From an uncultured Pelagibacteraceae bacterium (lineage in GTDB: Bacteria > Pseudomonadota > Alphaproteobacteria > Pelagibacterales > Pelagibacteraceae), in NCBI GenBank assembly GCA_902630925.1, contig CACOWO010000001.1, positions 85,856 through 149,855 of the forward strand: a DNA stretch of 64,000 bases, read 5' to 3'. The translations under genes were made by a program, and so were the position numbers. A model generated the notes under the pieces. It had not been told where the DNA came from, searched no databases, and saw only the letters and a program-made list of their open reading frames with translations. Of this stretch, positions 11,391 to 23,236 are shown in pieces. Numbering within the stretch: position 1 is the first letter of the stretch; each line of letters begins with the position of its first letter.

Positions 11391-12344
11391 ATGTTAGAAT
11401 TAAAAGCACTTCTTTTAACGCAAGGTATGCACGGTATGGTAAGCCAAGTAGAAGGATTGGCTAAAGCTTTGGGCCTAGATTACAAACACCAAAAAATTGA
11501 ATTAAAATCTTTTTGGAGTCTTATTCCACCACGAATCAGTCCGATTTCAGAAAACTTGGTAAAAAATAAATTTGTGTGTGATTGTAAAGTAATTATATCA
11601 TGTGGAAGAAAAAGTGTAATACCATCAATTGCATTAAAGAAAAGACTAGGAAACGAAATTTTCAACATTCATATACAAGATCCAAAAATATCATTCAAAC
11701 ATTTTGATCTTATAGTAAGCCCAGAGCACGATAATTTAAAAGGTGAAAATATAATTAATACTACTGGTGCAATTCATTATTTAACCAAAAAAGAAATTTT
11801 GGATAACGCTCAATATTTAGAATTAGAGAAAGACAAAAGAAGAGAATTTGTTGCTTTTATTATTGGAGGACCAAATAAATATTACAAATATTCTGAAAAA
11901 GAAATTCATCAACTTTTCAACAAAGTAAAAACTTTGTTCACTCCTGATAGATATAAGATAATTGTCATTCCCTCTTATCGAACACCTGAAAATATTTTAA
12001 AAATAGCCTTTAATACCTTCAATGAAGATCATCACGTTGTAAAAACTATTGACAAAAAAGCTTATCTTTCTGCATTAGCCATTTCCAATTATATTGTTGT
12101 TACGTGCGACTCTACGTCAATGATTTCAGAGGCAGCGATTACAGGGAAACCAGTTTACATTGCAATGATGAGGTCCTTAAAACCTGCTTGGAGGTTCAAA
12201 AAATTTTATTCACAATTAAGGGATTTAGGTATATCAAGAGAATTAGGCAATAGCGTTGAAAGTTGGAGTTACAATAAATTAAATGAAGTGACTAGAATAG
12301 CTCCAATTGTAAAAGCAAAAATGAAAAAAAATGGAATTATTTAA
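11391..12344 (+). CDS. ELM1/GtrOC1-family (DUF1022) putative nucleoside-diphosphate-sugar epimerase / mitochondrial fission ELM1-like protein
   Basis: LLTQGMHGMVSQVEGLAKALGLDY...DLIVSPEHDNLKGENIINTTGAIHY...VTCDSTSMISEAAITGKPVYI. Confidence 0.75.
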   Translation: MLELKALLLTQGMHGMVSQVEGLAKALGLDYKHQKIELKSFWSLIPPRISPISENLVKNKFVCDCKVIISCGRKSVIPSIALKKRLGNEIFNIHIQDPKISFKHFDLIVSPEHDNLKGENIINTTGAIHYLTKKEILDNAQYLELEKDKRREFVAFIIGGPNKYYKYSEKEIHQLFNKVKTLFTPDRYKIIVIPSYRTPENILKIAFNTFNEDHHVVKTIDKKAYLSALAISNYIVVTCDSTSMISEAAITGKPVYIAMMRSLKPAWRFKKFYSQLRDLGISRELGNSVESWSYNKLNEVTRIAPIVKAKMKKNGII

Positions 12345-12996
12345 ATCTTTAGAAAATAAAATAAAATTATTTAACGATCCCTTCAAACATTTTGAAATTA
12401 ACGAACCTTTAACGCAAAGTGCAATTGATGAAATTAGCAATGCTGAAATAGCTGATCCAAGAAAACAAAATTTAAACTACGATGGAACAAGAGCTCTTGA
12501 CGGTGGTGAAGGAGCGTTTAGAGCTGGAATTAAAGATGGTGGAAAAGCAAAAAAAATTAGGTGTTACGTAACTAAAGAAAACTCTAGTCAGTTTCCAAAC
12601 TTAACAAAATTTATTGAAGAATTAAGATCTCCTAAAGTTTATAAAAAAATTGGATTATTAATTGGAAAAGATTTGAATAATTCTTATGTAAGACTAGAGG
12701 TGATTTGTGACCGAGAGGGATTTTGGCTTAAACCTCATTGTGATATTGAGGAGAAATTAATGTCTTCAATTGTATTTGTTAATTTACATAATGAGTCGGA
12801 AAATTTAGGAACAGATTTTTACGATGCAAATTTAAATAAAGTTAAAACAGTACCTTATAAACATAATTATGGATACTTCTTTACTAGTGGACCAAACACT
12901 TGGCATGGAATGGAAAAAAAAGAGATTAAAAAAGAGAGAAGATGTATTCAAATAAATTACGTTACCTTCGAAACTGATTGGAAAGTTAAAAGTTAG
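12331..12996 (+). CDS. 2-oxoglutarate/Fe(II)-dependent oxygenase-like protein
   Basis: HxD in [16 protein letters not shown], distal H and R in [23 protein letters not shown]; overlaps end of the ELM1-like gene. Confidence 0.6.
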   Translation: MELFKSLENKIKLFNDPFKHFEINEPLTQSAIDEISNAEIADPRKQNLNYDGTRALDGGEGAFRAGIKDGGKAKKIRCYVTKENSSQFPNLTKFIEELRSPKVYKKIGLLIGKDLNNSYVRLEVICDREGFWLKPHCDIEEKLMSSIVFVNLHNESENLGTDFYDANLNKVKTVPYKHNYGYFFTSGPNTWHGMEKKEIKKERRCIQINYVTFETDWKVKS

Positions 12997-15900
12997 AGAT
13001 CTTGTAAAGAAGTAACGCTGATATCTTTTAATTTAAGAGATTTAATACCTTCCAAACAAACCTTGGCTGTTGACATATTAGTGCAATATGGAACTTTGTT
13101 AGCTAACGTTGCTCTTCTTAAAGCTACCGCATCGCTTAACTGAGCTTCACTATTTCCGCCACCTGTATTAATAACTAATGCTATTTTTTTAGTATTTAGA
13201 ATGTCAACAATATGAGGAGACCCTTGATTTACTTTATTAATTTTTTTACACCTAATACCATGTTTGTTAATATAATCAGCAGTACCTCCAGTTCCACAAA
13301 GTTTAAAATTTAATTTAATTAATTGTTTTGCTAGTTGAACACCTTCCTCTTTATGACTATTTTTCAAAGAAATAAAAGCTAAGCCTTTTTTAGGAAGAGA
13401 GTTTGACGCTGCAATTTGGCTCTTCGCAAAAGCCATCCCAAAATTTTTATCAAAACCCATTACCTCACCTGTAGACTTCATTTCTGGACCAAGTAAAAGA
13501 TCGCTATTTGGGAATTTATTGAATGGAAATACTGCCTCTTTAACTGCAAACATATTTTTTGTTTTACTTTTTAAATTAAATTTAGTTAAATTTTCTCCGG
13601 CCATCACTCTTGAAGCAATCTTAGCAAGCGGTAGATTTTTTGCTTTTGAAACAAATGGAACGGTTCTACTTGCTCTTGGATTAACTTCAATTACATAAAT
13701 TTTGTCTTTTTTAATTGCATACTGAACATTCATAAAACCTTTGACTTTTAGAGCTAAAGCTAATTTTTTTGTTTGATTTTCAATTTCTTTAATCAAAAAA
13801 GGTTTTATTGATACCGGAGGCAGACTACATGCTGAATCACCAGAGTGTATTCCAGCTTCTTCAATATGCTGCATAATACCAGCTACAAAAACATTTTTAC
13901 CATCTGCTATCGCATCAACATCAACTTCCATTGCATTATCAATAAACTTATCAATTAAGATTGGATTTTTTTCGGCGACTTTAAATGCTTCTTTTACAAA
14001 GTTTTTGAGTTGGCTTTTTTCATGAACAATCTCCATTGCTCTTCCACCTAACACGTAAGACGGTCTTACCATTAAAGGCAAACCAATCTTGTCTGCAATT
14101 TTTACTGCTTGAGGAAAAGTTCTAGCTATACCGCTTTCAGCTTGATTTAAATTAAGTTTATTTAAAAGATCTCTAAATCTATCTCTATCCTCTGCTAGGT
14201 CAATTGAAGCATACTGTGTTCCTAGAATTGGAAGTTTATTTTCATTTAGAAATTTTGCGAGTCTAATAGGAGTTTGGCCGCCAAATTGAGTAATGACACC
14301 TTTTACATTACCTTTTGACTTCTCTCTATTTATAATATTGAAAACATATTCATCTATTAAAGGTTCAAAATATAATCTGTCGCTAGTATCATAATCTGTT
14401 GACACAGTTTCTGGATTACAATTCACCATGATAGTTTCATATTTAGCTTCCTTAAGAGCAAAACTAGCTTGGCAACAACAATAATCAAACTCTATTCCCT
14501 GACCAATTCTATTGGGCCCTCCGCCCAGAATTATAATTTTATCTCTGTTAGAGGGGTTAGCCTCACATTCTGAATTAAAGGAGAAATTTCTTTGATAAGT
14601 AGAATACATATATGGAGTGAATGATTTAAATTCTGCAGCACAAGTGTCAACTTTTTTATAAACTGGTAAAACTTTTAAAGCAGTTCTTTTTTTTCTAATT
14701 AAAGACTCTGAAGTATTCGTAAGTTCAGATAATTTTTTGTCAGAAAACCCTATCGACTTAATATAATTGAATTCATTGAAATTTTTTGGAATACCTTTTT
14801 TCTTTATTTTAATTTCATTCTCTATGATTTCTTTTATTTGATTTAAAAACCAAGGGTCAATTTTCGAAAGTTTATTTATCTCATTTAAATTTATTTTTTT
14901 TCTTATGGCCTCTCCAACAAGTAAAATCTTATTTGGTATATTTTCCTTAAGTTTTTTTCTAATTTTATTTTTATTCAAGTTAAATATTTGGTCTAATCCT
15001 GAGAAACCTGTTTCTAAAGAGACCAAGGCTTTTTGAAGAGACTCTTTAAAATTTCTTCCGATTGCCATTGCTTCTCCAACCGATTTCATTGATGTTCCTA
15101 AAATTGCAGCGGAAGAGGAGAATTTTTCAAAAGTAAATCTTGGAATTTTCGTTACTACATAGTCGATCGTAGGCTCAAAAGATGCGGGTGTTACCTTTGT
15201 AATTTCATTTTTTAATTCGTCTAGAGTGTATCCTACAGCTAACTTTGCTGCTACTTTTGCTATCGGAAACCCTGTGGCTTTAGAAGCTAGCGCTGATGAT
15301 CTTGAAACCCTAGGGTTCATCTCAATAATCACCATCCTTCCATTTTTTGGATTTATGGCAAATTGAACATTTGATCCCCCAGTTTCTACACCGATCTTTC
15401 TTAAGCAAGCTATAGAGGCGTTCCTCATAACTTGATACTCTTTATCTGTTAAAGTAAGTGCCGGTGCGATAGTAACTGAGTCCCCAGTATGAATACCCAT
15501 TGGATCTAAATTTTCTATTGAGCAAATGATTATGCAATTGTCATTTTTATCTCTGACAACTTCCATTTCAAATTCTTTCCAGCCTTCTAAACACTCTTCA
15601 ACTAATACTTGATCAACAGGAGACTCGTGAAGTCCGTTCTTTATTATTTTATAAAAATCTTTTTTATTTTTTGCTATACCGCCTCCTAAACCACCTAGAG
15701 TAAAAGCCGGTCTTATAATTGCTGGTAATCCAATTTGTTTTAATACCTTTGAAGATTGATTAAAATTATTTACTATTTTTGATTTAGGAAGATCTAGACC
15801 AATCTCAATCATATTTTTTCTGAACTTTTTTCTGTCTTCTGCATTGGATATAGCTTTAGAGTTAGCGCCTATGAGTTCAATTTTATATTTTTTTAGAATT

Positions 15901-16217
15901 CCTTTTTTTTCTGCTTCCATTGCTAAATTTAATGCAGTTTGACCACCCATAGTTGGCAAAATCGCATCAGGCTTTTCTTTGATAAGAATTTTTTCAAGAA
16001 CTTCTATTGTTATAGGCTCAATATAAGTTTTATCGGCGATATTTGGATCTGTCATAATCGTTGCAGGGTTCGAATTTACGAGAATTACTTTGAACCCTTC
16101 ATCTTTCAAAGCTTTACAAGCTTGAGTACCTGAGTAATCAAACTCACAAGCTTGCCCAATAATAATTGGACCCGCACCTACAACTAAAATTTTTTTAATA
16201 TCTTTTCTTTTTGGCAT
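12993..16217 (-). CDS. carB: Carbamoyl-phosphate synthase large subunit
   Basis: [36 protein letters not shown]...; duplicated ATP-grasp architecture, 1074 aa. Confidence 0.98.
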   Translation of the reverse strand: MPKRKDIKKILVVGAGPIIIGQACEFDYSGTQACKALKDEGFKVILVNSNPATIMTDPNIADKTYIEPITIEVLEKILIKEKPDAILPTMGGQTALNLAMEAEKKGILKKYKIELIGANSKAISNAEDRKKFRKNMIEIGLDLPKSKIVNNFNQSSKVLKQIGLPAIIRPAFTLGGLGGGIAKNKKDFYKIIKNGLHESPVDQVLVEECLEGWKEFEMEVVRDKNDNCIIICSIENLDPMGIHTGDSVTIAPALTLTDKEYQVMRNASIACLRKIGVETGGSNVQFAINPKNGRMVIIEMNPRVSRSSALASKATGFPIAKVAAKLAVGYTLDELKNEITKVTPASFEPTIDYVVTKIPRFTFEKFSSSAAILGTSMKSVGEAMAIGRNFKESLQKALVSLETGFSGLDQIFNLNKNKIRKKLKENIPNKILLVGEAIRKKINLNEINKLSKIDPWFLNQIKEIIENEIKIKKKGIPKNFNEFNYIKSIGFSDKKLSELTNTSESLIRKKRTALKVLPVYKKVDTCAAEFKSFTPYMYSTYQRNFSFNSECEANPSNRDKIIILGGGPNRIGQGIEFDYCCCQASFALKEAKYETIMVNCNPETVSTDYDTSDRLYFEPLIDEYVFNIINREKSKGNVKGVITQFGGQTPIRLAKFLNENKLPILGTQYASIDLAEDRDRFRDLLNKLNLNQAESGIARTFPQAVKIADKIGLPLMVRPSYVLGGRAMEIVHEKSQLKNFVKEAFKVAEKNPILIDKFIDNAMEVDVDAIADGKNVFVAGIMQHIEEAGIHSGDSACSLPPVSIKPFLIKEIENQTKKLALALKVKGFMNVQYAIKKDKIYVIEVNPRASRTVPFVSKAKNLPLAKIASRVMAGENLTKFNLKSKTKNMFAVKEAVFPFNKFPNSDLLLGPEMKSTGEVMGFDKNFGMAFAKSQIAASNSLPKKGLAFISLKNSHKEEGVQLAKQLIKLNFKLCGTGGTADYINKHGIRCKKINKVNQGSPHIVDILNTKKIALVINTGGGNSEAQLSDAVALRRATLANKVPYCTNMSTAKVCLEGIKSLKLKDISVTSLQDL

Positions 16218-17403
16218 TTTTTTTCATACTCTTTACAAATTTATCAAATAAATAAACACTATCTTGAGGACCAGGATTAGACTCTGGATGGTATTGGACT
16301 GAGAAGACAGGTTTATTTTTTAATTCAATACCCTCAATACTATTGTCAAATAAAGACTGGTGAGTAATTCTTATGTTTTTAGGTAAACCTTTTTTTATTA
16401 CTTCAAATCCATGATTCTGACTTGTAATTTCAACATTTCCCTCAATTAAATTTTTAACAGGATGATTAGCTCCTCTATGGCCTAATTTCATTTTTTCTGT
16501 TTTAGCACCAAGCGCTAGCGCTAGCATTTGGTGCCCTAAACAGATTCCAAATAAAGGTAATCTTTTTTTAATTAAGTCCTGAATTATTGGTATGGCATAT
16601 TTTCCAGTAGCGGCTGGATCCCCAGGCCCGTTTGATAAAAATATCCCATTAGGTTTAAGTTCAAGGATGTCTTTTGCGGCCGTCTTACATGACACGATTG
16701 TAACTTTACAATTAAAATCTGAAAAATACCTTAAAATATTTTTTTTAATTCCATAATCTATTGCTACTACGTGTAATAACTTTTTTTTATTTTTTAAATA
16801 TCCACTTTCTTTTTTCCAAGTTTTATAATCTTGCCACAAATAATTCTTCTTAGTAGTAACCTGTTTTGCTAAATCTAAGTTTTTAAGACCACCCCATTTA
16901 TTAGTAATTCTAATTAGTTTTTTTATATTAAATATTTTTTTGTTGTAAAAAGATATGGTTCCCTTAGGTGCACCTTTATCTCTAATAAAGTTAGTTAAAT
17001 TTCTAGTATCAATACCAGTTATTCCTACTATTTTATTTTTTTGTAACCATTGATCCAAATGTTTTAAAGATCTGTAATTTGACGGGTTGGTTATTTCAGT
17101 GTTTATTATTACTCCTTTAGCCCATATTTTGTCAGACTCGTGATCCTCTTTATTTGTTCCTACGTTACCTACATGAGGAAAAGTAAAGTTAATAATTTGA
17201 TCTGCATATGAAGGATCCGAAATTATTTCTTGGTAACCAGTAATTGAGGTATTAAAGCATACTTCACCAGTTGCAGTGCCTTTGTATCCCAAACCTACAC
17301 CCTTAAAAAATTTTCCGTTTTGGAGGACTAAAATAGCATTGGAGTCGATCTTTTTAAGATTTTTTTTTGAGTTTATATTTTGAGCAATCTTCTTCAAATA
17401 CAA
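16195..17403 (-). CDS. carA: Carbamoyl-phosphate synthase small subunit
   Basis: [39 protein letters not shown]...[33 protein letters not shown]. Confidence 0.97.
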   Translation of the reverse strand: MYLKKIAQNINSKKNLKKIDSNAILVLQNGKFFKGVGLGYKGTATGEVCFNTSITGYQEIISDPSYADQIINFTFPHVGNVGTNKEDHESDKIWAKGVIINTEITNPSNYRSLKHLDQWLQKNKIVGITGIDTRNLTNFIRDKGAPKGTISFYNKKIFNIKKLIRITNKWGGLKNLDLAKQVTTKKNYLWQDYKTWKKESGYLKNKKKLLHVVAIDYGIKKNILRYFSDFNCKVTIVSCKTAAKDILELKPNGIFLSNGPGDPAATGKYAIPIIQDLIKKRLPLFGICLGHQMLALALGAKTEKMKLGHRGANHPVKNLIEGNVEITSQNHGFEVIKKGLPKNIRITHQSLFDNSIEGIELKNKPVFSVQYHPESNPGPQDSVYLFDKFVKSMKKNAKKKRY

Positions 17404-17526
17404 CTCATGAGTTAAAGTAAAAAACTTATAAACATGATTTTGCGCAACATATGAAATAGTAAGAAAATCGTCAAGAAAGTTCTTTTTATTTTAGATAAGA
17501 ATTGTGATTAAAATAATTTTTAAATC

Positions 17527-17982
17527 ATGTCTTTAAAAAAGCAGATCGAGGAAAAACTTAATGAGGCACTCAAGACAAAGGATAAAAATACTTATCCGAC
17601 CCTTAGGCTAGTGGTTTCAGCCATAAAAGATGCAGAGATTGCCTCACGGACAAAAGGTCAAAAAGCAATGTCCGACAGTGATATAACGGCTATTTTGAAA
17701 AAAATGATTAAACAGAGAAATGAGTCCTGTGAGGTTTACAAAAAAGCAGCACGTAATGAGCTTCTAGAAAATGAGGAAAAGGAAATTAGAGTAATAAGTG
17801 CTTTTTTACCTAAACAACTGAGCGATGAAGAAACAAAAAAATTATGTCAGGATGCTATTAAATCTTCAGGAGCATCCTCTATGAAAGACATGGGAAAAGT
17901 CATGGGAGTACTAAAATCAAAACATGCAGACAATCTTGACTTTTCTAAAGTAAGCTCAATTATCAAAGAGCTCTTAAATTAA
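17527..17982 (+). CDS. GatB/YqeY domain protein
   Basis: LKKQIEEKLNEALKTKDKNTYPTLRLVVSAIKDAEI...MIKQRNESCEVYKKAARNELLENEEKEIRVISAFLPKQLS. Confidence 0.9.
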   Translation: MSLKKQIEEKLNEALKTKDKNTYPTLRLVVSAIKDAEIASRTKGQKAMSDSDITAILKKMIKQRNESCEVYKKAARNELLENEEKEIRVISAFLPKQLSDEETKKLCQDAIKSSGASSMKDMGKVMGVLKSKHADNLDFSKVSSIIKELLN

Positions 17983-19770
17983 ATGAAGTATCCAAGAGAA
18001 TACCTAGATGAAATAAAATTAAGATTAAAAGTGTCCCAAGTGGTTGGAAAAACAGTTCAATTAAAAAAAAGGGGAAAAGAGTTTATTGGACTTTCACCTT
18101 TTAAGAACGAAAAAAGTCCCTCATTTACTGTTAACGACGAAAAAGAGTTTTATCATTGCTTTAGCAGTGGAGAGCACGGAAATATTTTTGATTTTTTAAT
18201 GAAAACGAAATCTATTGGTTTCGGCGAAGCTGTTAGAGCATTAGCATCCGAGGCAGGAATGCAACCTTATAGATTTTCTAATTTTGATCAAAAGAAAGAT
18301 CAAAGATTTCAAACTTATAAGAATATTTTTAAAGATTATTCAAATTATTTTCATCAACAGTTATTTAATTCAAACAATAAAGAGGCAAAGGAATATCTTT
18401 TTCAAAGAGGTTTGGAAAAAAATATAATCGAGGAGTTTAAATTAGGTTACGTGCCTTGGCAAAATAATTTTTATGAAGAATTATTAAATAAATATTCAGA
18501 GGACGAAATAAACCTAACAGGTTTATATTATAAAAATGACAAAACTGGTAAATTTATAGATAGATTTAATTCAAGGATAATATTTCCGGTTAACAATATT
18601 ACTGGTGATACGATTGCTTACGGGGGAAGGATTATTCGTGAAAGCAAGCTAGCAAAATATATAAACTCTCCAGAAACAGAATTTTATAAAAAAGGTAATA
18701 TGATTTTTAACTTAGATAAAGCAAAAGACTCCAGATCAAAGACTAATGAAGTGTTAATTGTTGAAGGATATATGGATGTAGTTACTGTTTACTCAACAGG
18801 AATTAAAAATGTGATTGCAAATTCTGGGACTGCTTTAACGGAAAGACAAATAAGTTTAATATGGAAATTTTTTTCAGATCCTATTATTTGTTTAGATGGT
18901 GATGAAAGTGGGCAAAAAGCTGCTCTAAGAATCGCAGAAAAATTATTTTCATTGATAAATGAAACAAATAAAATTTTTTTTTCTATTATGCCTGACGGAA
19001 CAGATCCGGATGATTATATTAAAAAGAATGGTAAAATTGGATTAATAAACTTATTAAAACGAAAAGAAATAATACAATCTTTTATATGGAATTATCATCT
19101 TAGTAAAATAGATCAATCAAATCCTTATGAAATTTCAAAATTTGAAAAAGAAATTAAGAATTTAACATATTCTATTAAAGACGAAACACTTAAAAAATAT
19201 GTCTTAGAGGATTTTCTAGAAAAAATAAAAAAACTTACTCCAATTCAATCAACGAAAAAAAATTATAAATATACACCTTATAAAAAAGAAAAAGATTATA
19301 GAGTTTTGAAAGAAACAAAAATCCTACATCAAAAAAAAGAGAACTTGTCTAAAATTCAAATTATTGAATTTTCTATTCTTTTTATAATTTTAAATTATAT
19401 TGAGTTAGCTTCAAAAAAGATAGAGGAATTGTCAAAAATAGAATTTCTTGCTGAAAATAATGAAGGATTGAAAAAAGAAATCATAAATTCTTTGGCAGAT
19501 GGAAATAGCATAGAAACTATTAGTTCAAAAATTCTTAATGTATACGAAAAAATTATTGATGAAATTAATGAAAATTCTAATATTCAAATAATTACAAAAA
19601 ATAAAACTGATCAGGATATTCTTGAATTACTAGATGAATTAATTTTGGATCACAGAGAACAAAGCAATTTAAGAAAAATAGAATCTTTAGAGCAAAAGTT
19701 AATAAACAATTTAGATGAAAACTCTTATTCAGAATTAATTAAGCTTAAAAGTCAATTAAATAGGGAATAA
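17983..19770 (+). CDS. dnaG: DNA primase
   Basis: FIGLSPFKNEKSPSFTVNDEKEFYHCFSSGEHGNIFDFLM zinc-binding domain, TOPRIM VLIVEGYMDVVTVYSTGIKNVIANSGTALT. Confidence 0.97.
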   Translation: MKYPREYLDEIKLRLKVSQVVGKTVQLKKRGKEFIGLSPFKNEKSPSFTVNDEKEFYHCFSSGEHGNIFDFLMKTKSIGFGEAVRALASEAGMQPYRFSNFDQKKDQRFQTYKNIFKDYSNYFHQQLFNSNNKEAKEYLFQRGLEKNIIEEFKLGYVPWQNNFYEELLNKYSEDEINLTGLYYKNDKTGKFIDRFNSRIIFPVNNITGDTIAYGGRIIRESKLAKYINSPETEFYKKGNMIFNLDKAKDSRSKTNEVLIVEGYMDVVTVYSTGIKNVIANSGTALTERQISLIWKFFSDPIICLDGDESGQKAALRIAEKLFSLINETNKIFFSIMPDGTDPDDYIKKNGKIGLINLLKRKEIIQSFIWNYHLSKIDQSNPYEISKFEKEIKNLTYSIKDETLKKYVLEDFLEKIKKLTPIQSTKKNYKYTPYKKEKDYRVLKETKILHQKKENLSKIQIIEFSILFIILNYIELASKKIEELSKIEFLAENNEGLKKEIINSLADGNSIETISSKILNVYEKIIDEINENSNIQIITKNKTDQDILELLDELILDHREQSNLRKIESLEQKLINNLDENSYSELIKLKSQLNRE

Positions 19771-19823
19771 ATAAAGTATAGATTTTTTAAACTTAGTCAT
19801 TATATATAGTTCACAATTCAATT

Positions 19824-21686
19824 ATGGCTGAAAAACTAATAACCAAATCATTTGAAAGGCTTCTAGATAAAGGGAAACATAGAGGCTTTATAACTTATGA
19901 AGAACTTGGCAAATCATTAGGAAAAAGAAATAGCACCAATGAAAGTGTTGAACGCGCATTTATAATTTTAGTAGATGAAAAAATAACACTAGTAGAGAAA
20001 AAATCTCAGTTTCAGTCACATAAAAAGAAAGAAAACACATCTCAGACAGAGGAAAAAACTTCTGATAAAAGTGACGACCCAATTAGAATGTATCTTAGAG
20101 AGATGGGTGGAGTCGAACTCTTATCAAGAGAGGGCGAGATTGCAATTGCCAAGAGAATTGAAGCAGGAAAAGATGTGATGATTAATGCTCTTACTCAAAG
20201 TCCTATTGTAGGAAAAAAAATATTTGAATGGAAAGATCAAATAGAAAATCAACAAATGTTGGTTAGAGATATCATTGATATCGACTCTACTTACGAAGAT
20301 TTTGAAGCTTTAGAAAATGATGAAAATTTAAAAGCAGATAAAAAAATAAAGCAAAAGAAAGATAAAGATAAAAATGAAGAAACTGATAAAGAAGATAGTC
20401 CAAATAGTGATGATGATGAATTTAACGTTTCTCTTGCAAAAATGGAAGAGGAGATAAAACCAAAAATTATTAATATACTTGACTCCCTAAATAAAAATTA
20501 TTCAAAGCTTCAAAAATACCAAATTGAAAAATTAGAATGTTTATTGGCTTCAAAAGAACTTTCAATATCTAAAAACAAAAACTTCAAAAAAATTCAAGAA
20601 ATTTTAGTTGATAATTTTAAAAATTTACAATTAGCCCCTCATGTAGTTGAAGATTTAGTTCAATCACATTATAGAGAAAATAAAAAAATAGTATCTCTTG
20701 AAGGCGTTCTTTTAAGACTCGCCATGGACAACAAGATATCTCGAGAGGAATTTTTAAAATATTATGTTGGAAATGAAATTAATCCTAAGTTTGAGTCTTT
20801 CTTAAAAGAAAACCCGACTTGGAAAGCTTTTTTTAGGAAATACAAAAAAGATTTTTCTGAAATTAAAGATAGGTTGGTAGAATTTAGTAAAAAAATTGGA
20901 TTGTCAGTCGGTGAATTTAAAAAATTAGTAAGCAGAATACAAAAAGGTGAGAGAGAATCGAGAATAGCTAAAAAAGAAATGGTTGAGGCTAATTTAAGAT
21001 TAGTAATATCAATAGCAAAAAAATATACTAATCGCGGTCTTCAATTTTTAGATTTAATTCAAGAGGGAAATATAGGACTAATGAAAGCGGTAGATAAATT
21101 TGAATATAGAAGAGGATATAAATTTTCAACTTACGCAACCTGGTGGATCAGACAAGCAATAACAAGATCAATCGCAGATCAAGCTCGTACAATTAGAATT
21201 CCAGTTCATATGATAGAGACGATAAATAAAATTGTAAGAACTCAAAGACAGATTATGAGTGAATTTGGCAGAGAACCAACACCAGAGGAATTAGCTAAAA
21301 AATTAGCTATGCCTTTAGAAAAAGTGAGAAAAGTTTTAAAAATAGCTAAAGAACCAGTTTCGCTTGAGACACCAGTTGGTGATGAGGAAGACAGTAGTCT
21401 TGGTGATTTTATTGAAGATAAGAATGCATTACAACCTTTAGATACTGCTATCCAATCCAATCTTAGTGAGTCCACTACAAAAATACTGGCCTCATTAACT
21501 CCTCGAGAAGAAAGAGTATTAAGAATGCGTTTTGGAATAGGCATGAACACAGATCATACTTTAGAGGAAGTTGGGTTGCAATTTTCAGTTACGAGAGAGA
21601 GAATTAGACAAATTGAGGCAAAAGCTTTAAGAAAGCTAAAACACCCAAGTAGATCTAAACAGTTAAAAAGTTTCTTAGAAAAATAA
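19824..21686 (+). CDS. rpoD: RNA polymerase sigma-70 factor
   Basis: [22 protein letters not shown]...[36 protein letters not shown]...[20 protein letters not shown]. Confidence 0.98.
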   Translation: MAEKLITKSFERLLDKGKHRGFITYEELGKSLGKRNSTNESVERAFIILVDEKITLVEKKSQFQSHKKKENTSQTEEKTSDKSDDPIRMYLREMGGVELLSREGEIAIAKRIEAGKDVMINALTQSPIVGKKIFEWKDQIENQQMLVRDIIDIDSTYEDFEALENDENLKADKKIKQKKDKDKNEETDKEDSPNSDDDEFNVSLAKMEEEIKPKIINILDSLNKNYSKLQKYQIEKLECLLASKELSISKNKNFKKIQEILVDNFKNLQLAPHVVEDLVQSHYRENKKIVSLEGVLLRLAMDNKISREEFLKYYVGNEINPKFESFLKENPTWKAFFRKYKKDFSEIKDRLVEFSKKIGLSVGEFKKLVSRIQKGERESRIAKKEMVEANLRLVISIAKKYTNRGLQFLDLIQEGNIGLMKAVDKFEYRRGYKFSTYATWWIRQAITRSIADQARTIRIPVHMIETINKIVRTQRQIMSEFGREPTPEELAKKLAMPLEKVRKVLKIAKEPVSLETPVGDEEDSSLGDFIEDKNALQPLDTAIQSNLSESTTKILASLTPREERVLRMRFGIGMNTDHTLEEVGLQFSVTRERIRQIEAKALRKLKHPSRSKQLKSFLEK

Positions 21687-21713
21687 TTAATTGTGATATA
21701 ACAAAAGAGTATT

Positions 21714-21790
21714 GGGCCTGTAGCTCAGTTGGTTAGAGCAGTACACTCATAATGTATTGGTCCCAGGTTCGAGTCCTGGCGGGCCCACCA
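21714..21790 (+). tRNA. tRNA with CAT anticodon, likely tRNA-Ile2 (lysidine-modified CAU)
   Basis: GGGCCTGTAGCTCAGTTGGTTAGAGCAGTACACTCATAATGTATTGGTCCCAGGTTCGAGTCCTGGCGGGCCCACCA; cloverleaf folds by eye, CCA encoded; resembles Ile2-type rather than initiator Met. Confidence 0.93.
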
Positions 21791-21792
21791 AT

Positions 21793-22389
21793 TTATTTTT
21801 TTACAAATTCATCTAATTTAGCAATAAGAACTTTAATATCGTTATTATTAGAACTTAATATTGATGCAAATTCCTCTTTTTGAGTTCTAGCTAAACTTAA
21901 ACCTTCAACTATTAAATCTCTAATCAAAGGTTTTTCTGGATTTTTTGTGTAAATTCTCCAATCAATTTTAATTTCAGGTCCACCGTCAAAAGGTGATATT
22001 TTTGAACTCACGATAGTATAGTTAGCACTTTTTTTGTCGTCACCAATTACCTCAAACTTACTTGACGAGTAGTCAGTTAATCTTTGTGTTAGAGTTTTCA
22101 AAAAGTATTTTTCAAATGATTTTTGATAATTTGATATGTCATCTTTATTAGATGATTTTCTTAATTCGCCAAGAGTGTACAAACCGAGCGCATTAATATC
22201 AACATTGTCACTAGCAATTTCCTCAATAAAGTTCGCTTTTTGATCTTTATTTAAATTTTTATCTGACAATTTCTCTATTGCTTCGTTAACTAATTCACTA
22301 ACAAAGTCTTTTGGATTTGAACTGTAGGCCAAAAGTGCGCTATGAAAAAAGAAAAATAACGAAAATAAATAAATTCCAATACTTTTCAT
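21793..22389 (-). CDS. mlaC: MlaC/Ttg2D-family phospholipid-transport periplasmic protein
   Basis: Signal peptide; KKSANYTIVSSKISPFDGGPEIKIDWRIYTKNPEKPLIRDLIVEGLSLARTQKEEFASIL. Confidence 0.85.
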   Translation of the reverse strand: MKSIGIYLFSLFFFFHSALLAYSSNPKDFVSELVNEAIEKLSDKNLNKDQKANFIEEIASDNVDINALGLYTLGELRKSSNKDDISNYQKSFEKYFLKTLTQRLTDYSSSKFEVIGDDKKSANYTIVSSKISPFDGGPEIKIDWRIYTKNPEKPLIRDLIVEGLSLARTQKEEFASILSSNNNDIKVLIAKLDEFVKK

Positions 22390-22397
22390 TTAATATT

Positions 22398-23141
22398 TTA
22401 ATTATCTAAATTTCCCCAATCGTCTTCCTCATCGATTGAGTTATTAATTTTATTTTCTCTATCTTGTAAGTAAATGCTTTTAAATGAGGAGTATAAATCA
22501 ATCGAATTTTTTTCTAAACTTTCGAAATTTTTTTCATTTTTAGCTCTAAAATCAATTGAAGTAGTTGCTTTAACTGAGTAATAATCTAGCGTATTGCCTG
22601 AAGTACTTAGCAGTTCATTTTCTCTCAAAGTTACATGAGCGAAAGGATCTACGAAAGTGTCAGCTATCAAGCCTATAGAGTCCCTTGCGGTTGTGGGACC
22701 CAAAATTGGAAGAACGAAATAACATCCTGGTCCTATGCCATAAGAACCTAGAGTTTGTCCTACATCCTCTTTATTTGGTTTTAAACCAATTTTTTCAGCA
22801 GGATTTAAAACTCCAAGCACACCGATAGTTGAGTTTATTGCAAAACTTCCAACTGAGTGACCAAGTTGCTTAAAATTTCCTTGTAGAATATTATTTGGAA
22901 TTGTCAAAAGAGTTCCAATATTTGATGTAAAGTTATTTGTACCTTTCCTCAACGGATCTGGTAATTTATTATATCCCTTAGCTATAGGCTCCAAAATCAC
23001 ATCGTCTACTACCATATTAAATTTAAAGATTGCTCTGCTAGTTTTTTCGAAACATTCTTCTGCAGATTTTACAGCCGTAGTCACAAAAAGTAGTATAGAT
23101 ACCGAAATTGTTAGAATTTTAATTTTTTTTGTAATTTGCAT
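22398..23141 (-). CDS. mlaA: MlaA/VacJ-family protein
   Basis: FNMVVDDVILEPIAKGYNKLPDPLRKGTNNFTSNIGTLLTIPNNILQGNFKQLG...GPGCYFVLPILGPTTARDSIGLIADTFVDPF. Confidence 0.9.
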   Translation of the reverse strand: MQITKKIKILTISVSILLFVTTAVKSAEECFEKTSRAIFKFNMVVDDVILEPIAKGYNKLPDPLRKGTNNFTSNIGTLLTIPNNILQGNFKQLGHSVGSFAINSTIGVLGVLNPAEKIGLKPNKEDVGQTLGSYGIGPGCYFVLPILGPTTARDSIGLIADTFVDPFAHVTLRENELLSTSGNTLDYYSVKATTSIDFRAKNEKNFESLEKNSIDLYSSFKSIYLQDRENKINNSIDEEDDWGNLDN

Positions 23142-23236
23142 AATGGCTATATATATATATTTACCTTATAATCTATATAAAATTTAGCTTAAAATTTGTC
23201 AAAATATGCAAGCATTAAGCCTGGTAATAGAAAATT

